IMG/VR virus record: IMGVR_UViG_3300031227_004573
Span: 1-52,116 of that record
DNA length: 52,116 bases
Origin: a virus
Direction: 5' to 3' (one strand)
In this document: in pieces, positions 30,045 to 39,473 of the stretch
Layout of the letters: every line of letters starts with the position of its first letter
How positions within the stretch are numbered: position 1 is the stretch's first letter
Translations under genes and position numbers: made by a program
The notes under the pieces: generated by a model
Told to the model about the DNA's origin: nothing
Database searches by the model: none
The model's input: the letters and a program-made list of their open reading frames with translations, nothing else

Positions 30045-32525
30045 TTACTTCAGTTTATCTACTTGAAAAGCTTTAAAAGTGGGAATTGTTCTAGTTCCAG
30101 GAATTGGAAGACCCATTCCAGCTATAATTCGATATTTAATGTATACGTAACTTCCTCGTGTTAAGTTACTCCAGTTACAGTTATAAAAAACACAGCTACC
30201 CGCTACAACTAACCTTCGTCCACCACCGTTTATAGTTTCATCGTTAATAACTATAGCACGATGCCAACTAAGTCCAGTAGCAGTTAATAATTGTGTAACT
30301 TTACCCATAGCTACAAAAAAGTTTCCATCTTTAAACTTATTCTTTTCCGCTTCTCTTAATAGAGCGTCTATCCTATTCTCTAAAAAAAGAAAATAGTTTG
30401 TTAAGTCAGTTCCAAACCAGTAGTTATTAGATAGAGATAATTCAGTAGACTTATCGCTTAAATTGTATCGAACACTGTATATAATAAGATCTTGATTATT
30501 TAGATAGCTCATATTTGTATTATTTATATTTACTGCTTTACCTAGAGCTAGATTTAGATTTACTGTATCTAGGGTACAAGTTCCTCCTATGAACGCATCC
30601 TTAAAAGGTTTTAGGTACAAGTTAGCATATTGCTGCATATCGTTGTAGTCGTTCCTAACTCCCTCAATATACTTAAACTTATCTTCAATTATTGTTTTTA
30701 CTCTTTGAACATTAAAACGAGTATAAGCAGTTCCTTGCCATCCTGTATCATAGAGTAAATACGTAGGCTTATCATCCTCATCATAAATAATATTGTTGTT
30801 ATTGTCTCTCTTAAAATCTCCTCGAATAATTAACCTAGTAATTCTATCTGACAGATCGTAATTAACATTTAACTCAGTAACATTATGATTGCCTATAGCT
30901 ACTCCCTCTTGTCCTACATATATATCTTCTGTAGGTAGACTCTCTAAATTATATATACTGAATTTTTTATTAGGTCCTAAATACCAGGCATATTTACCCA
31001 CACTACTAAATATAAAGTTTAAACCGCCTCCAATAGTCTCATTCTTAAAATCGACTTCAGGAATGTTCTGAGTAGGAATATTTCCGTCTTTTCCTCGATA
31101 GTACAAACTAGGAGCTGCACCTAAAATAGTGTCTAGTACAGAGCTAGCAGATAAATTGTAATCAGTATAGTTAAATACCCAAGGGGCGTTTTCAAAGTTC
31201 TTTCTAAATCCCACGCAAGTGTACACTATTAATTGCTCGCTGTCCTTTAAAGAATACGTGATATTCGTGACGTGACCTCCAAATTTAACTGTGCCTTCGA
31301 TCACTCCATATACTAAATCTCCTTCTGTGAATATAGGACTAGCATCAAACTTAGCATATTGAGTAAATTCCATCGTATCTGGTTCTAATAGACTATTTGT
31401 TATGGAAGTCATGCGCACTGTGGGATAATAAAATACCCCATCAACCCCTACGACTAATCCATCAAAATCTCCATAGGGTAAGTCGCCTATATAGGTTCCA
31501 TTAGCATCGTATTGGGCCAAGTTAGAAGGAATGTAGAGAATATCAACCTCATCTTCTCCTAATCTAGAACTAATAGAGTTTACTCCACTCCCCCATCCAC
31601 TTGTTGGAACCTCTCCTGAGCTATCCTCACTAATAGGTATATCGTCTTTAGCTATAGTTTCTTGTTCTTCTCCACCAACATTTCCAGTGTAACAAGCATC
31701 TCCTAACCATCCATCAGGAGCATAAAGTGCAAACATCCCAGTAGGAACTGTTGAAGTATACACTGATCTTGTAAATTTGTAATCCCAGATTTGATACTCA
31801 GTAGTCTCTACGTCCGGATTAGCTGTTTGAAGCATATCTGGATCAACGCTCAAAGTAATTGGGGATTCATCTCCACTCTCATACATAGAATTTATAATTG
31901 GATCAGGATTTTCTGAATTTACAATTAATACATCACTTCCTGATCCTTGAATTAAATTAGGAGTACTATGGGTTATATCATTAAAATTAGATATAGCTCC
32001 TGTAGCCGCCTTAGTGTACTGACTTATACTTGCAGCTACACCTCCCTGAGTAAAGGAGAAACCTATAAAGTGGTAATTTGCTGGAGCAGCAGCTGCTATA
32101 GCGGCTTTTGCACCTGCCTTCATTCTTATTTGAACTATTATAAAGGTATCGTACAGTTCTCCAAAATGCCTAGAGTATATATTGTAGTGGTAGTAAGGAA
32201 TAGTTGGATCTCCATATGGATAAGTGGTATCATAGAGCTCTAACTTTTGCTGTTTACCTGCAGGCACATATGGAATATCATTTTTAACGTAGCGAGAAGC
32301 TTGTATTCCTGGTGCCCAACCACCGAAAATACTTGTGGTTTCTCCACAATTAGAAAAAGTTTGATCAGATAGAGGGTAATGGTCTGGACCATTAGTAGTA
32401 TGAAGTCTGGCAATGTCGGATTGGTCACTCCATCCACTATTAAAAGTTGCAGCTTTTTTGCTACCACCATCCGATCTACTTTCAAAGATCGCATTTACGC
32501 TTAAAGGTACTGATACTATACTCAT
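30045..32525 (-). CDS. Tail tip / baseplate hub-like protein
   Basis: 826 residues, last gene of the late operon. The central part (about 370-720) has GDLVYGVIEGTVKFGGHVTNITY, the F-G-G-x-[IV] segment and strand pattern of siphovirus tail-hub (Tal/gp27-like) proteins, then repeated OB-like and helical parts ending ENRIDALLREAEKNK. The N-terminal 250 residues are a different beta-rich domain and the C-terminal 90 residues (VVAGSCVFYNCNWSNL) look like a small binding module. It probably closes the tail tip and contacts the host surface. It overlaps the upstream fibre gene as ATGA. Confidence 0.75.
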   Translation of the reverse strand: MSIVSVPLSVNAIFESRSDGGSKKAATFNSGWSDQSDIARLHTTNGPDHYPLSDQTFSNCGETTSIFGGWAPGIQASRYVKNDIPYVPAGKQQKLELYDTTYPYGDPTIPYYHYNIYSRHFGELYDTFIIVQIRMKAGAKAAIAAAAPANYHFIGFSFTQGGVAASISQYTKAATGAISNFNDITHSTPNLIQGSGSDVLIVNSENPDPIINSMYESGDESPITLSVDPDMLQTANPDVETTEYQIWDYKFTRSVYTSTVPTGMFALYAPDGWLGDACYTGNVGGEEQETIAKDDIPISEDSSGEVPTSGWGSGVNSISSRLGEDEVDILYIPSNLAQYDANGTYIGDLPYGDFDGLVVGVDGVFYYPTVRMTSITNSLLEPDTMEFTQYAKFDASPIFTEGDLVYGVIEGTVKFGGHVTNITYSLKDSEQLIVYTCVGFRKNFENAPWVFNYTDYNLSASSVLDTILGAAPSLYYRGKDGNIPTQNIPEVDFKNETIGGGLNFIFSSVGKYAWYLGPNKKFSIYNLESLPTEDIYVGQEGVAIGNHNVTELNVNYDLSDRITRLIIRGDFKRDNNNNIIYDEDDKPTYLLYDTGWQGTAYTRFNVQRVKTIIEDKFKYIEGVRNDYNDMQQYANLYLKPFKDAFIGGTCTLDTVNLNLALGKAVNINNTNMSYLNNQDLIIYSVRYNLSDKSTELSLSNNYWFGTDLTNYFLFLENRIDALLREAEKNKFKDGNFFVAMGKVTQLLTATGLSWHRAIVINDETINGGGRRLVVAGSCVFYNCNWSNLTRGSYVYIKYRIIAGMGLPIPGTRTIPTFKAFQVDKLK

Positions 32526-35017
32526 AGGTATTCTCCTCTTACATAATAGTAATCAGGTGGAGTATTAACTATAGTTGCATTCTCAATCTCTTGAGAAACT
32601 CTATCTTCTTCTGGAGACTTATAAGCATATACTCTTAGGCTCATTTCATTATTTTTAATTAGATCAGTCATATCATTGGTATAGGTGCGTCCTGCCCAGT
32701 CCAATAGTTTAACAGATAAGTCTAAGGAAGTTGAACTAGTTTGAACTACGATAGAAGTATAATTATGAACAAGATTATAAACAGTACTTGAAGGAATAAC
32801 CTCCCCTCTACTTATTTGAAATCCATAAAGAACAATATAGTCTTCTTGACGACTTACAGCTTCTTGTATAAAATCTTCATAGGTTATAGCAGGATGATTC
32901 TGATCATCTACTAGTGAAGTAGATAAGTTAGCAGATTTAACGAGCTCACATACCATTGTACTAGTATTTTGCTCTATCATAATTAAATAAAGTTCTACAG
33001 AGGATGTAGGTCTATCCACATAAAAAATATTAGCAGGAGTACTGTATATATCTTCACCCGTAGTTCCAGTAGTGTATCCAGCGTCTACTTCTATTTTATA
33101 CCTATCAGGAGTGGGAATCTGTTCTAAAGTAGTAGTAATATCAAAGTCAGACAAAGGGATACTCTCAAAAGTGATTGACTTTAGTAAAGTAGATCCGTTA
33201 TATACCTCTATTCCTTTAGGGGGAACAGTAGTAGACGAAGCTGGTAGGCTATACTTAATAATGTACGTATTTGCGTCATACGCATAGTACAGAGCGTCTA
33301 AGGATATGGCAGCATAGTAATATCCTACAGATAGAGTAGCAGTTAAGTACCCCTCTCCCTCTTCATTTTTAAATCGAATATATATGATTTTTGTCTCCTC
33401 AGAGTTACTGCCTCCTACACTGGCATTTGTAACATCCACTTCAAAAGGATTAGATAAATTTACATCAGTAGTCCAGTCAGTACCATTTAAAGAATAAGAA
33501 TACTGAGAAAGACTATCTTTAAACATCTCTAAATTTTCAAAAGATACAGATAAAGTAGAAGTACTTACAAATTTAGTATACTGTAAAAGTATGGATATGC
33601 TACTGTCGCTGAAATCGTATTTCTTTTCAAAAGGATCTTGAAGAGCTCCAGTATAAGATGTAGCATTTTTGATGATTAAACTGTACATACCTACATATTC
33701 GCTCACATCTAAAGATTTTGTTATAATACAATCGTTAGGCATAGTTGTACTTGTTATAGAGTCTACTTCTAAATTAGTAGTTACTCCGTCACCATCTACT
33801 ACAGTCACTTGAGGCACTAACAATACAGAAGTTGAATAATAAATTTTAAAAGATAAAGAACTATCATTGAATACTTCATTTCCTGTGTATACAAATCCAT
33901 CCTCAGTTATAGCTTCTATTTTACGTACATTGATAGGAATTGCAGTTTGAGACACAGCAACATTAACAGTAAGTCCTGTAGCTCCAGTAGCCACACTCTC
34001 AATATCTACTGTTATCACATCTGTTTTACCTATTAATTTTAAGTAAGGCTCTTCACTAGAGCTGTAGTTATTAGAATCATTAAAAGCTAATGACGGTTTT
34101 TCTGAGTCATGATAGAAGATGCTATCGTTATTCAATTTAACATCTATCTTAGTCTGACCTGCACTTCCTTTATCCTTACAATGAACTATAACACGGTCAA
34201 TAGAACCCACATAGTGTGGAGCTAGTACTCTATTAACAGAGTCTCCAACTACGGGATTTTCGATATACCAAGTTTCATAGTGATAAGGAGGATTTAAATC
34301 ATGATGGTTATAAGACTGTAAAAAGTCTCTGTAGTGGACTATACTATCCTCAAAAGAGAGTTGAGGTATTAGTGACTCCTCCAATCCAAGATCTTCTAAA
34401 AAACTAAGACTTATTGCTGGAGCAACTTCTGCAATTTGAATACCCTCAGATACATCTAAATGCTTAATCTTAGTAAATTGATTAGATTCAGAAAGAACTA
34501 GAGTTTCATTTATGTTTTCCCATACTGGAAGTGGAACTACATATGTTTCAAAATAGGCATCTAGAGTAGTGGTAAACTGAAGCCAAGAAGATACATAGTA
34601 CTTATTAATTCCATTAGCATAATACTCTATAAAATAACTTCCATACATTAAGTAGACATTATTAGAATCTCCACCATCAGATTTTTGTTTTATTACAATA
34701 GCGTATGAAGTACCTGCTGTTACTTCGGCAGGAGAAGAAAAATCTATAGTAAGTTCCGCTCCATCACTAACATTACTAACGTCTGTAGATACCACTTCTT
34801 CTGAAGCTAATATTACGGCGGTAGGGTCTCCAGCTGATACAGTTCTAATTTCTACGACAAGATCTGCGGGAGACTGCCATCTCCTCATCCACAATTTAAC
34901 AGTAGAAATCTGTCCAGATAGTCCAGCTTGAAATATCTGAGCTAATCTTCTACTTCCATACAGACTAAGCGCCATGGAGTCTACATGAGACGTAGTTTGA
35001 TATTGGTCTAAAGCCAT
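32522..35017 (-). CDS. Tail fibre / receptor-binding candidate
   Basis: 831 residues, nearly all beta sandwich. Residues 1-160 (SRRLAQIFQAG, VKLWMRRWQSPADL, TAGTSYAIVIKQ) match a carbohydrate-binding-type N-terminal domain found in surface proteins. Two or more Ig-like repeats follow (SYSLNGTDW, TKIIYIRFKNEEGEG), then further beta domains. It is rich in Ser, Thr and Tyr, with very few Cys. Such modular proteins are displayed at the tail tip and bind glycans. The exact receptor is unknown. Strong GAGGGAG ribosome site. Confidence 0.7.
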   Translation of the reverse strand: MALDQYQTTSHVDSMALSLYGSRRLAQIFQAGLSGQISTVKLWMRRWQSPADLVVEIRTVSAGDPTAVILASEEVVSTDVSNVSDGAELTIDFSSPAEVTAGTSYAIVIKQKSDGGDSNNVYLMYGSYFIEYYANGINKYYVSSWLQFTTTLDAYFETYVVPLPVWENINETLVLSESNQFTKIKHLDVSEGIQIAEVAPAISLSFLEDLGLEESLIPQLSFEDSIVHYRDFLQSYNHHDLNPPYHYETWYIENPVVGDSVNRVLAPHYVGSIDRVIVHCKDKGSAGQTKIDVKLNNDSIFYHDSEKPSLAFNDSNNYSSSEEPYLKLIGKTDVITVDIESVATGATGLTVNVAVSQTAIPINVRKIEAITEDGFVYTGNEVFNDSSLSFKIYYSTSVLLVPQVTVVDGDGVTTNLEVDSITSTTMPNDCIITKSLDVSEYVGMYSLIIKNATSYTGALQDPFEKKYDFSDSSISILLQYTKFVSTSTLSVSFENLEMFKDSLSQYSYSLNGTDWTTDVNLSNPFEVDVTNASVGGSNSEETKIIYIRFKNEEGEGYLTATLSVGYYYAAISLDALYYAYDANTYIIKYSLPASSTTVPPKGIEVYNGSTLLKSITFESIPLSDFDITTTLEQIPTPDRYKIEVDAGYTTGTTGEDIYSTPANIFYVDRPTSSVELYLIMIEQNTSTMVCELVKSANLSTSLVDDQNHPAITYEDFIQEAVSRQEDYIVLYGFQISRGEVIPSSTVYNLVHNYTSIVVQTSSTSLDLSVKLLDWAGRTYTNDMTDLIKNNEMSLRVYAYKSPEEDRVSQEIENATIVNTPPDYYYVRGEYL

Positions 35018-35033
35018 TTACTCCCTCTCTCTA

Positions 35034-35474
35034 TTATGAGCGTGAAAGCTCTATAGTCCAGACTACTCCTAAAGACTCGCCAATCTCAAAAGACTTATCG
35101 GCAAAAGTAACTCTAGAAAGCAAATGTCCTACAGAAGCAGCATCAAGTATACCTGCTTCTTTAATAGTAGCAGGAGCTATAAAGCTAAAAGTTACAGTTA
35201 ACTTTGCCTTAAAATCTGCTTCATAAACTGCTGAAGCTAGCTCTCTGTCTACTTCAGTGTTTAGGGTAGTATCTGCAATAACAGCTGCAGTACTATCACT
35301 GCCTATAGCTATGTACTTAAAAGCATCTGTTGAAACTCCATTCAATAATTTAGAAGTGTACTCTAATCCTTTATCAACTATTAAGTTATCGAATCGCGAT
35401 TCCTCAATACACTTTCCAGTCTTATCAAATTTTAATAAGGTTAAATACCCCTTAAGTTTGAACTGATCTAACAT
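35034..35474 (-). CDS. Small tail-fibre-associated protein
   Basis: 146 residues. FDNLIVDKGLEYTSKLL, YIAIGSDSTAA, LNTEVDREL and TIKEAGILDA, then GVVWTIELSRS, follow a pattern familiar from small phage tail-fibre or baseplate attachment proteins (N-x-I-V-x-x-G-L ... A-I-G ... E-x-x-R ... E-A-G-[IL]). They probably join fibre to tail tip. Position before the fibre gene and after the tape-measure block agrees. AGGAGG ribosome site upstream. Confidence 0.75.
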   Translation of the reverse strand: MLDQFKLKGYLTLLKFDKTGKCIEESRFDNLIVDKGLEYTSKLLNGVSTDAFKYIAIGSDSTAAVIADTTLNTEVDRELASAVYEADFKAKLTVTFSFIAPATIKEAGILDAASVGHLLSRVTFADKSFEIGESLGVVWTIELSRS

Positions 35475-35515
35475 TTTTTAACCTCCTTTCTTTATTTTCT
35501 TAATTAATAAACTTT

Positions 35516-35899
35516 TTATAAAGATTTCAAAAACTCAATAGTAAAACTATTCCATTTATTGCTACTCTCTCCTGGACTAATGCTGACTATAGAACAATTG
35601 GTTAATGTTAAAGTGGCGTCTATAGTGAGAGTGCCTTTTTTATTTGCAATACTAGTTATGAGATTATATAAATACTGTTCTATTGCCAATCTAGTACCTA
35701 AAATCTTAAAAGCATATATTTTTAGTCGTACAAGCCCTCCACCCATCTCTTCTCCTGAATATATTTGAACTCCTTTAGCTCTTGGAATAATTCTGGATAA
35801 AGCATTACCCTCATAGGAGGGAATAAACCAAGACATTTGACCTAAGTCGTAGTCAGTTACACCAATAGTAAATTTTATTCGTGGATTGTATGTACTCAT
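35516..35899 (-). CDS. Tail protein following tape measure (distal-tail candidate)
   Basis: 127 residues, mainly beta (RIKFTIGVTDYDLGQMSW, LVRLKIYAFKI, TLTIDATLTLTNCSI). Its start overlaps the tape-measure stop (TAATG), so it is made in step with it. In siphovirus order the gene after tape measure encodes the distal tail protein, which caps the tube. This one is shorter than typical Dit proteins (about 250), so it may be only the ring domain. No firm family match. Confidence 0.6.
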   Translation of the reverse strand: MSTYNPRIKFTIGVTDYDLGQMSWFIPSYEGNALSRIIPRAKGVQIYSGEEMGGGLVRLKIYAFKILGTRLAIEQYLYNLITSIANKKGTLTIDATLTLTNCSIVSISPGESSNKWNSFTIEFLKSL

Positions 35900-38295
35900 T
35901 ATTTTTTAATATTCCTTGATTTTAATACACCATATAGGGTAGCATAGCGCGCACTTAATTCATGATACTCATTTATTAAAGACTTTATTAATTTTTCTTG
36001 AACATTATTACTTGTATGCATGGCACCAGTTAAATCCTCTTTTAAACTAATTATTCTACCACCCAGAGCTTCAGCTAGTTCCTTTGCGGTAGTCTCTCCA
36101 AGAGGTCCATGTATTGCCCCTCCTTGCTCTACTAATGCAAAAGACTTGCTTATCTTACTCTCAAGGTTAGTAAACTCTTTAGTTATTCTTTCAGAACTAT
36201 CTCGGTTCATCTGCCCTACTATACCAGCAACCTTAGTAGAAATTAACGTAGCGGTGTCTAGAGATTCAAAAGTTCCTGGTCTTCCTCCTGGTTTTCGTCC
36301 CATAAGTTTCATTTGAGTGGCGTACTGGACTGCTTGCTGTCTAAACTCTGCGGGAATTTCTGCAGATTTTCCTGCTGCTGCTGACTTAACATGACCCCAA
36401 GATTTAGCTGGATCATCATCTTTTATAAGAGACTTTATAAAAGTTCTATTAAAAGATTTTCTAAGTTCATCTTCTTCAAAAGCTTTTACTGTCAGTTGAT
36501 TGAGAAGAGGGATTTTTGACATAATACCTTCAAGCACCCCATCGATAAGAGCGGAGCCTAAAGTTCGTCCAATAGCTTTTAATCCCACTCCAATTAATGC
36601 TGCAACTTTTCCAAATTGAGCTAAAACTACTTTAGATAAATTACTAATTCTAGTCTTATAGACTGCTGTACCTCTCTCGAATCCAAATTTTTCAGGAAAA
36701 AAAGTAGTCATCATGAGTTCTCCAATAGTCTTAGTAAAAGGCTCAAAAGCTTTACTAACTACGGCTATTAAATCCTCACTCATAACTCTCCAAGTTTGAC
36801 TATCTGTTAAAGTCTTAGATATAGGTTGTATAATATTACGCTTAACGCTGTTCATGATAGGACCTACAATCCCCGCTCCTAAAATCATTCCCACAGTAGT
36901 TTTTAATTTATCAAAAGCTATTGTAGCCATTTTATGCATGCCTCCAAAGGACTTCTCTAACTGCTCTAGCTGTTTTGCTCCTAATCCTATGCTATTGGCT
37001 ACCTTCTCACCGATTTCTTCCATCCTTCCCATCGCAACTACGAAGGACTCTATAGATCTTTTTCCACGCATTCCAAATATTTTTCTTAAAATTCCAGCTA
37101 ACTCTGTAGAAGTGATCTTGCCTGCATCTACAGCATCTCTAAATTGTTTTACCATCTCTATGACAGGTTTAACTTTTCCACCTGCTTCTACAAATTCTTC
37201 AAAGTATCTCTCAGAAGCTTGTACTTCTGCATTAATTTTACTTTGAATAGCAGCTATTTTTTCTCTTGTTTTAGCTACTTTTTCTTCATTTCTTCCTCCA
37301 GCAGCTAACCTTCTCTCTGTAGCTACTAATCTCTCTAAATCAGCATCTAGTCTTGAGACAGCTCTGTGCTGAGACTTTAAAGCGGATGAAAATACTCCAG
37401 AGTATGCAGAATTTTTATATAATTCAAATCCATATTTAGTCATCATTCTAATAGTTTGGGAAGTAGGAGCCATAAGCTCAGACATCATCCTACTCATAGC
37501 TGTACCAGCTCGAGATCCTCTATTACCCATTTCAACCATAGTAGCTACGGCTGTAACAAATTGCTTAACTGACTCAGTACCTTTACCATAAGCTAATATC
37601 ATAGTAGGACCTACATTTTTAACAGCTTCTAAAAAGTCTTTAATTGTTGCAGTAGCACTAGTAGCTCCAGATAATAATATATCACCGAACTCTTCAAATT
37701 TATCAGAAGTTATTCCAAAAACACGAGCCATTTTTAAAAATTGTAAAGACATTCCTTCAGATTTTTCGCCCGTTACTCCTAAAATAGTATTTAAAGTTTT
37801 CATAGCTGTATCAAATTCTTGAGCACTCAAACCACCTTTTGCCAATGCTAAACCCATACCTGTTACATCTGTAGTGGCTAACATAGTATATTTGTCTACC
37901 CTAAGAAGAGAATTAGTAAGTGTATTGTATACTCCAGTAGTCTCTCTTCCTCCTCGAGCCATTATAGTAGCGGCCCTAGCCATAGCTAAACTAGCTTCTG
38001 CTGCACCTGTTATGGACTCTCGTATCCGGCGCATACCACTTCTTGCCATGTTAATCACGCCATATGATAGAGTTCTTAAAATAGCAGACCCCATAGTTTG
38101 AGCAAATCTCTTAGCAGAGTATATTAAACTACCAAAAGCTAATGCCCCAGCCTTTTTAACACCTAAAAAGGCTCTTTGAGCTACAGGTCGAAGTTTTCTA
38201 ATGTCTCCTTCTACTTGTTTAAGCTTTTTTCGAGCGTCCTGATATCCAAGTGTCTTAAGGACGAGTTCAACTTCTGCTCGCGAATACCGTGCCAT
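35899..38295 (-). CDS. Tape measure protein
   Basis: 798 residues. The TP901-type core is visible in residues 100-320 (TTDVTGMGLALAKGGLSAQEFDTAMKTL and ATIKDFLEAVKNVGP, FVTAVATMVEMGNRGSRAGTAMSRMM). Long basic helices lie at the N-terminus, a coiled coil at about 320-370, and hydrophobic segments around 465-500 and 550-600. At about 0.15 nm per residue the tail would be near 120 nm, a rule of thumb for the family. It follows the two chaperone-like genes, as expected. Confidence 0.93.
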   Translation of the reverse strand: MARYSRAEVELVLKTLGYQDARKKLKQVEGDIRKLRPVAQRAFLGVKKAGALAFGSLIYSAKRFAQTMGSAILRTLSYGVINMARSGMRRIRESITGAAEASLAMARAATIMARGGRETTGVYNTLTNSLLRVDKYTMLATTDVTGMGLALAKGGLSAQEFDTAMKTLNTILGVTGEKSEGMSLQFLKMARVFGITSDKFEEFGDILLSGATSATATIKDFLEAVKNVGPTMILAYGKGTESVKQFVTAVATMVEMGNRGSRAGTAMSRMMSELMAPTSQTIRMMTKYGFELYKNSAYSGVFSSALKSQHRAVSRLDADLERLVATERRLAAGGRNEEKVAKTREKIAAIQSKINAEVQASERYFEEFVEAGGKVKPVIEMVKQFRDAVDAGKITSTELAGILRKIFGMRGKRSIESFVVAMGRMEEIGEKVANSIGLGAKQLEQLEKSFGGMHKMATIAFDKLKTTVGMILGAGIVGPIMNSVKRNIIQPISKTLTDSQTWRVMSEDLIAVVSKAFEPFTKTIGELMMTTFFPEKFGFERGTAVYKTRISNLSKVVLAQFGKVAALIGVGLKAIGRTLGSALIDGVLEGIMSKIPLLNQLTVKAFEEDELRKSFNRTFIKSLIKDDDPAKSWGHVKSAAAGKSAEIPAEFRQQAVQYATQMKLMGRKPGGRPGTFESLDTATLISTKVAGIVGQMNRDSSERITKEFTNLESKISKSFALVEQGGAIHGPLGETTAKELAEALGGRIISLKEDLTGAMHTSNNVQEKLIKSLINEYHELSARYATLYGVLKSRNIKK

Positions 38296-38296
38296 A

Positions 38297-38638
38297 TTAT
38301 TTCTTTACCTTCTTTGTCTTTTCTTTAAGCATCTTAGCTAGTCGTTCTAATTGCTTAGTCTCATCTATATGCTCTTCTTTATTTTTAACTAAGTTAGACG
38401 ATATCTTTCCCGCCATGCCTTTATTAACATTAATTTGAGTTACTTGATCTTGATTATCATTTCTACTTCTAATAGCTTTTAGTAATCTCAAAACTTCAAA
38501 CATTGTTAAGTTCTGAATGTATTCAATAGTCCAACCATATTCAGAAGACAGAGTATCTACGATGTAAAGATAGAGTTTTTCTTCTGTCTTTCTTAAGTGC
38601 TTAAAAAATAGTAAAATTTGTACTTGAGTTTTAAGCAT
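38297..38638 (-). CDS. Tail assembly chaperone, second ORF (T-like)
   Basis: 113 residues. YGWTIEYIQNLTMFEVLRLLKAI is the typical helix pair of the second tail-chaperone ORF in siphoviruses; the C-terminal half is a charged, coil-forming tail (EHIDETKQLERLAKMLKEKTKK). It begins with ATG only one codon after the UAA of the preceding ORF, in the same frame and without a visible ribosome site. That is unlike the usual frameshift arrangement. It would recruit tape measure during tail building. Confidence 0.75.
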   Translation of the reverse strand: MLKTQVQILLFFKHLRKTEEKLYLYIVDTLSSEYGWTIEYIQNLTMFEVLRLLKAIRSRNDNQDQVTQINVNKGMAGKISSNLVKNKEEHIDETKQLERLAKMLKEKTKKVKK

Positions 38639-38641
38639 GTA

Positions 38642-38968
38642 TTACCACTGCAATAGTTCTTGAAGTGGATCTTTTAGAGTAGCTAGTACAATCTGCTCGA
38701 TAATACTTGTATCTAATTTAGTCTCTACGTCTTCTATCTTAAAATCAGGACTAGACCGAGTAATTAGAAAATGTACAAGATCTCTTTGGACATCTATATA
38801 CTTTTCTGCAAACTGTTCGTCTTTGATTTTACTAAGATCTGTTAGCTGACCTGGTACCTTTTTGATGCACTCTCTTCGTTCAGCTAAAGTAAGAGGACGG
38901 ATATCTAACGTAGATCCGTCTAAAAGTTTCACTTTAATGCGTCGAGTTTCTATAATCCTCTCGGACAT
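38642..38968 (-). CDS. Tail assembly chaperone, first ORF (G-like)
   Basis: 108 residues. ETRRIKVKLLDGSTLDIRPLTLAERREC is the usual front of the first tail chaperone in siphoviruses, followed by helices ending LKDPLQELLQW. It lies directly between tail tube and the second chaperone-like ORF. The stop is UAA followed by UAC and then AUG of the next ORF, all in one frame; no slippery heptamer leading into that frame is seen. Strong AGAAGGAGG site. Confidence 0.75.
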   Translation of the reverse strand: MSERIIETRRIKVKLLDGSTLDIRPLTLAERRECIKKVPGQLTDLSKIKDEQFAEKYIDVQRDLVHFLITRSSPDFKIEDVETKLDTSIIEQIVLATLKDPLQELLQW

Positions 38969-39007
38969 AATTTACCTCCTTCTACAATTATTCTAGTTCA
39001 AATAGCC

Positions 39008-39379
39008 TCAGCTATGAGTCTTTCTTAGCTCTAACCTATAAGTTACAAAACCGTCTTGAGTAGATGCTATCTCCCAAGATACTGCTTTGCATCTAGTTAA
39101 AGTAAAGCTGCTAATGCCTCGATTCTCATCTGATGCTGATGCTAACAATACTACGTCTACATAAGTATTAGGTAGTACTGTGTCAGGGTCTAGATCGCCT
39201 GCGTACTCAGCGTAGTCTACAGAAATAGTAATAGCTCTATTGCCTACTTCTATTTCTAAAGGGTCTACATAACCTCCACCATAAAAATCTACGGGATTTC
39301 CATCAATTCTTACGGATATACCAGTACACTTCGCGATAGTATCTTCGCCTACTGTAATTCTTCCTACTGAAAATTTCAC
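39008..39379 (-). CDS. Tail tube protein
   Basis: 123 residues from GTG at 39379, seven bases after GGAGGG. Almost entirely beta (RITVGEDTIAKCTGISVRIDG, AITISVDYAEY, FVTYRLELRKT), with GGGYVDPLEIEVG in the middle. Gene order (tail terminator, this, chaperone pair, tape measure) marks it as the tube subunit. It is short for a major tail protein and lacks an added Ig domain. The leader has a hairpin and a motif repeated elsewhere. Confidence 0.78.
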   Translation of the reverse strand: MKFSVGRITVGEDTIAKCTGISVRIDGNPVDFYGGGYVDPLEIEVGNRAITISVDYAEYAGDLDPDTVLPNTYVDVVLLASASDENRGISSFTLTRCKAVSWEIASTQDGFVTYRLELRKTHS

Positions 39380-39417
39380 TCTTTATCCCTCCTTCTTAGT
39401 TCTTTATATGTGTAACT

Positions 39418-39435
39418 ATAGAGAAATATCTCTAT
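39418..39435 (-). promoter_or_regulatory. Leader hairpin upstream of tail tube gene
   Basis: A perfect 7-base inverted repeat, ATAGAGA and TCTCTAT around an AATA loop, lies 39 bases before the GTG of the tail-tube gene in a 94-base gap. It has no T run, so it is not a classic terminator. It might protect or process the mRNA of this highly expressed gene. Confidence 0.4.
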
Positions 39436-39470
39436 TAACCTTCTATAATTGAAAACCTTAATACTCGCAC
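39435..39470 (-). other. 11-codon leader ORF with repeated motif
   Basis: After the tail-terminator stop, a GTG at 39470 opens 11 codons ending LRFSIIEG. The DNA AGGTTTTCAATTA at 39446-39458 recurs in the 23-codon ORF before the shortened nucleotidyltransferase gene (there reading FRFSIKEG) and, with two changes, before portal. A GAGG at a suitable distance makes translation possible. It may be a regulatory leader rather than a protein gene. Confidence 0.3.
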
Positions 39471-39473
39471 AAA

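Noticed and set aside
36854-37246. A 130-codon open frame on the + strand inside the tape measure gene
   Set aside because: Antisense to tape measure; Pro/Ile/Ser-rich sequence with no motif, typical of a mirror frame in AT-rich coding DNA.
38642-38700. A ribosomal frameshift site at the end of the first tail-chaperone ORF
   Set aside because: The only A-rich candidate (CTAAAAG) would lead into a frame that stops 14 codons later, whereas the second ORF is in the original frame.
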